Assembly (NCBI GenBank): GCA_036344135.1
Contig: JAYYUG010000030.1
Location: forward strand, 1 to 7,706
Direction: 5' to 3'
Source: GCA-002731945 sp036344135
Lineage (GTDB): Bacteria > Pseudomonadota > Alphaproteobacteria > MED-G09
DNA: 7,706 nucleotides
The notes beneath the pieces are model-generated. The model made no database searches. It saw nothing but the letters and a program-made list of their open reading frames with translations, and had not been told where the DNA came from. Of this stretch, positions 5,094 to 7,706 are shown in pieces. The position numbers and the translations under genes were made by a program. Numbering within the stretch: the first letter of the stretch is position 1; each line of letters begins with the position of its first letter.

Positions 5094-5510
5094 TCAGTAA
5101 CCCCAATAATTTTCAACATACCAATTAATTGAAATCCAAAGTGCCCAAATCGACTGAGTTACTAGAACTAATAATGTAAAAATAGTCCCAGTGAATCTAA
5201 AAACACTGATGGCCCCTGGTCTCGTTATCCCATAAGCATGGGCCACACGTGCCAATATAAAAATATCGCCCAATATAACTAATGCCAGATTAGGAATTTG
5301 GCCAATATTTTCTAGTAAGGCCGATAAGATAATAAAGAAGAGTGCATATTCAACCAGGTTGCTATGAGCCCTAGAAGTTTGAAGCAGTTTGAAATTATCA
5401 CCAGTTCCAAGAACAGTATGTGGATTTGTTGCAATCCTTTGTTGTGTTGACCATACAGCTAGAAATACACCTATTAAAGTCAGGATTCCGGCATATAATA
5501 ATGTAAACAT
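5094..5510 (-). CDS. MAPEG family membrane protein, YecN-type
   Basis: The 138-residue protein belongs to the YecN-like branch of MAPEG, distinct from the gene at 138-569. Family marks are RAHSNLVEYALFF (47-59), with the conserved R-x-x-N-x-x-E pattern at the start of helix 2, and ARVAHAYG (87-94) in helix 3. Four hydrophobic segments lie at about 2-20, 51-67, 73-92 and 105-128. Homologues are small inner-membrane proteins with no settled activity; glutathione binding is possible but not shown. The ATG is preceded by AAAGGAAAA on the minus strand. The gene is divergent from the methyltransferase across a 152-bp spacer that holds a tRNA T-arm-like sequence. It faces the OYE-crotonase operon tail to tail. 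Confidence 0.85.
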   Translation of the reverse strand: MFTLLYAGILTLIGVFLAVWSTQQRIATNPHTVLGTGDNFKLLQTSRAHSNLVEYALFFIILSALLENIGQIPNLALVILGDIFILARVAHAYGITRPGAISVFRFTGTIFTLLVLVTQSIWALWISINWYVENYWGY

Positions 5511-5573
5511 TTATTTTCCTTTCATTTATTTTTAGCTTATTCCAACTTAGATTTTAGAGCAAACATTCAAAGA

Positions 5574-5607
5574 TGGTTAGGGCGACGGGATTTGAGACCA
5601 CGATACC
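5574..5607 (-). repeat. tRNA T-arm-like core (copy 3)
   Basis: Read on the minus strand, GTGGTCTCAAATCCCGTCGCCC is close to the 3' part of a tRNA (T-arm then acceptor strand). The forward core GGGATTTGAGACC (5587-5599) differs slightly from the textbook GGGATTTGAACCC. No D-arm or anticodon arm can be made from the bases beside it. It sits in the divergent spacer between the second MAPEG gene and the methyltransferase. Confidence 0.4.
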
Positions 5608-5662
5608 TTGTTCATTAAACATAAATATTATAAATTTAACTAAGAAAGGAGATTAGTAAATT

Positions 5663-6499
5663 ATGTCCAATTCTACAAATATTGAGCAGGAAGAGCTTTG
5701 GAACGGTAGTTTTGGAGAAGGTTTCATTCGCAGTGAGGATTATTTACATAGATTAATAGATCCTTTCTCAAAAACAGCTATAGACAGAGTTAATGCGCAA
5801 CCCGGTGATTATATCCTTGATGTTGGTTGCGGTTGTGGCTCAACAAGCATTGCCTTGGCTCAGTCTGGTGCTAAAATAAGTGGAATTGATATTTCTGAGA
5901 AAATGATTTCACGAGCAATAGAAAAATCAAAAGGTATTTCTGATATCTCATTTCATGCTACTGACGCTGCTAGTGAAACTTTTAAAGTAGAATACACTCA
6001 CATTTTTTCTCAATTTGGTGTTATGTTTTTTTCAGACCCATATGCTGCCTTTTCTAATATTCGTTCGGGATTAAAAGAGAAAGGTAAGATTACCTTTTTA
6101 TGTTGGCAAGGACTGTCAGAGAACGAGTGGATCAGCAGCACGAATAAAGCATTAGAATCTTTTCAACCTGAAGGAATGACTCCTCCTGACCCCAAGAGTC
6201 CAGGAGGATTTGCTTTTGCGGATAAACAATACGTCATGGACATACTTAAAAGTGCAAACTTTACTAATATTGCAATAGAATCACTAAAAGCTAAATTTAA
6301 TATGGGTGAATCAGCAGAAGAGATAATGTCTTTGCATCTCAATGTAGGTCCGCTTTCTGTTCTACTTGGATCTTTAAGTAAAGAAAGTGGTATAGAAGCT
6401 ATTGAGGCAGTAAAAAAATCATTAGAGGGTCAAATGGAAAATAATGGGTTACAACTTTCCGCAGCAGCGTGGTTAGTGACTGCGGAGGCAAAAGACTAA
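5663..6499 (+). CDS. Class I SAM-dependent methyltransferase
   Basis: The 278-residue protein has a standard class I methyltransferase layout. An N-terminal ELWNGSFGEGFI (11-22) is typical of a UbiE/Coq5-related group. Motif I is YILDVGCGCGSTS (50-62), the SAM-binding glycine loop, and GIDIS (74-78) carries the acidic residue that binds the SAM ribose. FSQFGVMFF (115-123) is the motif IV/post-motif region, and GKITFLCW (141-148) is strand 5. The rest (about 150-278) is a family-specific cap or substrate region that I cannot assign. The protein is soluble with no signal peptide. The start has AAAGGAG at 5645-5651, 11 bases before the ATG, which is slightly long. It is divergent from the MAPEG gene and converges on the MFS transporter with only 49 bp between. 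The substrate is unknown; nothing nearby points to ubiquinone synthesis. Confidence 0.85.
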   Translation: MSNSTNIEQEELWNGSFGEGFIRSEDYLHRLIDPFSKTAIDRVNAQPGDYILDVGCGCGSTSIALAQSGAKISGIDISEKMISRAIEKSKGISDISFHATDAASETFKVEYTHIFSQFGVMFFSDPYAAFSNIRSGLKEKGKITFLCWQGLSENEWISSTNKALESFQPEGMTPPDPKSPGGFAFADKQYVMDILKSANFTNIAIESLKAKFNMGESAEEIMSLHLNVGPLSVLLGSLSKESGIEAIEAVKKSLEGQMENNGLQLSAAAWLVTAEAKD

Positions 6500-6500
6500 T

Positions 6501-6533
6501 TGTTGGAGCTACAGGATTTAAATCTCTGCACCA
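6501..6533 (-). repeat. tRNA T-arm-like core (copy 4)
   Basis: The minus strand reads GAGATTTAAATCCTGTAGCTCC followed by AACA, close to a tRNA 3' end (T-arm, acceptor, then CCA-like bases). It fills most of the 49-bp spacer between the converging methyltransferase and MFS stops. A full tRNA cannot fit, because the MFS coding region begins at 6549. Confidence 0.4.
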
Positions 6534-6548
6534 CAAAATAATCAATAC

Positions 6549-7706
6549 TTATTCCATCACCCAATCATCTGTTTTTTCTATTGATAAGGCGTAGTGTTTT
6601 CTACCTAAACCAAGCAAAATAACACCTATCAAACCGAAGAAGATAGTCATGGTTATCATCGAGTAGCGAACACCATCATCGCCAGGAAAAATAAACTCGT
6701 TAAAAGCTCCGGCCAGCGGTGGTCCTAACATCATACCAATAGCCCCCGTAAGCATATACCCAGCAGCTACTCGAGCCCTTAAATGAGGAGGAGTAATCAC
6801 AGGTAAAGCACCGCCTGCAATCCCAAAAGGTGAGTTAACGGCCGTAAGAGCTGGAGCGTAGAAAATAAATGCCCAAAACGCATTCGGCGCTACTAGAATT
6901 AGTAAAATAGTTGGAATAGTTATAATACCACCAATCATACCAGCTGTAATGTTTGCATCTTTGTGTCCTCGATCAGTTAATTTTTTTGCTAAAAGAGCTA
7001 TAAGTAAAGGCCCTAATGGACCGAATACCAAGAAAATCCAACCAAATATCTGAGATGCTTCCGCTGCTTCGAGACCATGGACTCTAACAAAAAAGGTAAT
7101 GCTCCAAAAAACAAAGGAATAACCAGTTAGAAGCAAAGATAAATTACCTAAATGATGATAGATGAGAGTTGCTTTATGTTGTTTGTAAAAATCTAATAGT
7201 TGCCCTAATCCTGGTTTGCTCTCAATTGGCCCTATGGAAGGACGTCTAACAGGTTCTTTTATTAAAAGGAAAAAAATCGATAGAATAAAACCAGGGATAG
7301 CCACATAAACAAAAGTTTGTTGCCAAGGTCGTAGTTCACCAATGATCGGTAAAATAAATGGGTCTGCTTGTTCAACTGCACTAAGAACCAACCCTCCAAT
7401 AATGAAAGCAATTCCTGTTCCAATTACAGGTCCGGTTTGAAAAATACTTATCGCCATTGGAATATCTTTTCGTGGAAAATAATCGCCTATAAGAGAGGTT
7501 GCTGAAGGGGTTAAAGTTGCCTCGCCAACGCCAACGCCAATTCGCGCTATAAATATTTGCCAATAACTCCGCGTGAGACCGCAAGCAACGGTGAGTAAAG
7601 ACCAAAAAAAAATTCCAAATGTAATGATATGTTTTCTACTTTTTTTGTCCGCAAGTGACGCGATAGGAATTGCTGCCGCGGCATAGAAGAGAGCAAAAAC
7701 ACCATA
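6549..7706 (-). CDS. MFS transporter, spinster-like (5' end beyond window)
   Basis: The reading frame is open from the stop at 6549 to the window edge, giving 385 visible residues; the first membrane helix is missing. The visible N-terminus (YGVFALFYAAAAIP...) is helix 2, followed by the motif A loop ASLADKKSRK (16-25). ARIGVGVGEATLTPSATSL (54-72) and IGDYFPR (73-79) are hallmarks of the spinster-like branch of the major facilitator superfamily. About eleven hydrophobic helices are visible, with a central loop near 145-170. A start at 7457 would give only 302 residues and cut off motif A and the RxGxGxG helix, so it is internal. Spinster-like carriers move lipids, sugars or aromatic compounds across the inner membrane; the substrate here cannot be told. 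The gene converges on the methyltransferase. Confidence 0.88.
   Translation of the reverse strand, partial: YGVFALFYAAAAIPIASLADKKSRKHIITFGIFFWSLLTVACGLTRSYWQIFIARIGVGVGEATLTPSATSLIGDYFPRKDIPMAISIFQTGPVIGTGIAFIIGGLVLSAVEQADPFILPIIGELRPWQQTFVYVAIPGFILSIFFLLIKEPVRRPSIGPIESKPGLGQLLDFYKQHKATLIYHHLGNLSLLLTGYSFVFWSITFFVRVHGLEAAEASQIFGWIFLVFGPLGPLLIALLAKKLTDRGHKDANITAGMIGGIITIPTILLILVAPNAFWAFIFYAPALTAVNSPFGIAGGALPVITPPHLRARVAAGYMLTGAIGMMLGPPLAGAFNEFIFPGDDGVRYSMITMTIFFGLIGVILLGLGRKHYALSIEKTDDWVME

Noticed and set aside
5608..5634. Promoter TTGTTC/TATAAA for the methyltransferase
   Set aside because: The -35 box matches only half the consensus and the spacer is 15 bases, too weak to list.
6549..7457. 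A 302-residue MFS protein starting at 7457
   Set aside because: The same frame continues upstream with helix 2, motif A and the RxGxGxG helix, so this Met is internal.
7381..7605. Minus-strand open frame of 74 codons near the right edge
   Set aside because: It overlaps the MFS gene in another frame. The translation is rich in Arg, Asn and Trp without family likeness, while the MFS frame is continuous across it with clear motifs.
1..7706. CRISPR array, toxin-antitoxin pair, phage or transposase genes
   Set aside because: No regularly spaced direct repeats and no such protein families are visible on either strand.

Overview
The window is AT-rich DNA (roughly one third G+C by eye) with short spacers and strong Shine-Dalgarno sites. 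It carries nine protein genes and no complete RNA gene. The gene families (MAPEG membrane proteins, an OsmC-like protein, a Dke1-type cupin, an old-yellow-enzyme-like flavoprotein, an ECHDC3-like crotonase and a spinster-like MFS transporter) fit a small-genome planktonic proteobacterium. An AT-rich marine gammaproteobacterium of the SAR86 kind is plausible, but the sequence holds no phylogenetic marker and I cannot settle the taxon.

Layout, left to right. A MAPEG gene (138-569, +) converges on a minus-strand pair: a Dke1-like cupin dioxygenase (1231-1692) followed by an OsmC-family gene (778-1185). The cupin is divergent from an extended SDR/epimerase-like gene (1864-2778, +) that is clearly richer in G+C than its surroundings. 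Next come a plus-strand pair, an OYE-type flavin oxidoreductase (3011-4090, TTG start) and an ECHDC3-like crotonase (4148-4930). A second, YecN-type MAPEG gene (5094-5510, -) is divergent from a class I SAM methyltransferase (5663-6499, +). The methyltransferase converges on a spinster-like MFS transporter (6549-7706, -) whose 5' end lies outside the window.

How the genes may work together (inference). The set looks like small-molecule or electrophile metabolism rather than a core pathway. Dke1-type enzymes cleave beta-dicarbonyls and yield methylglyoxal. OsmC proteins reduce peroxides, OYE-type enzymes reduce activated C=C bonds, crotonases act on acyl-CoA thioesters, and some MAPEG proteins are glutathione-linked. 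Nothing in the sequence proves a single pathway. The only operon-like groupings are cupin-osmC (45 bp gap) and OYE-crotonase (57 bp gap).

The most unusual signal lies between the genes. Two spacers (about 583-690 and 2799-2881) hold related, decayed sequences that read, on the minus strand, like class II tRNA (tRNA-Leu-like) from the D-arm through the T-arm. Three more spacers (5574-5607, 6501-6533 and 5017-5044) carry only a tRNA T-arm-like core. None folds into a convincing functional tRNA. Together they suggest a family of tRNA-derived intergenic repeats. A 20-bp perfect palindrome (2931-2950) precedes the OYE gene.
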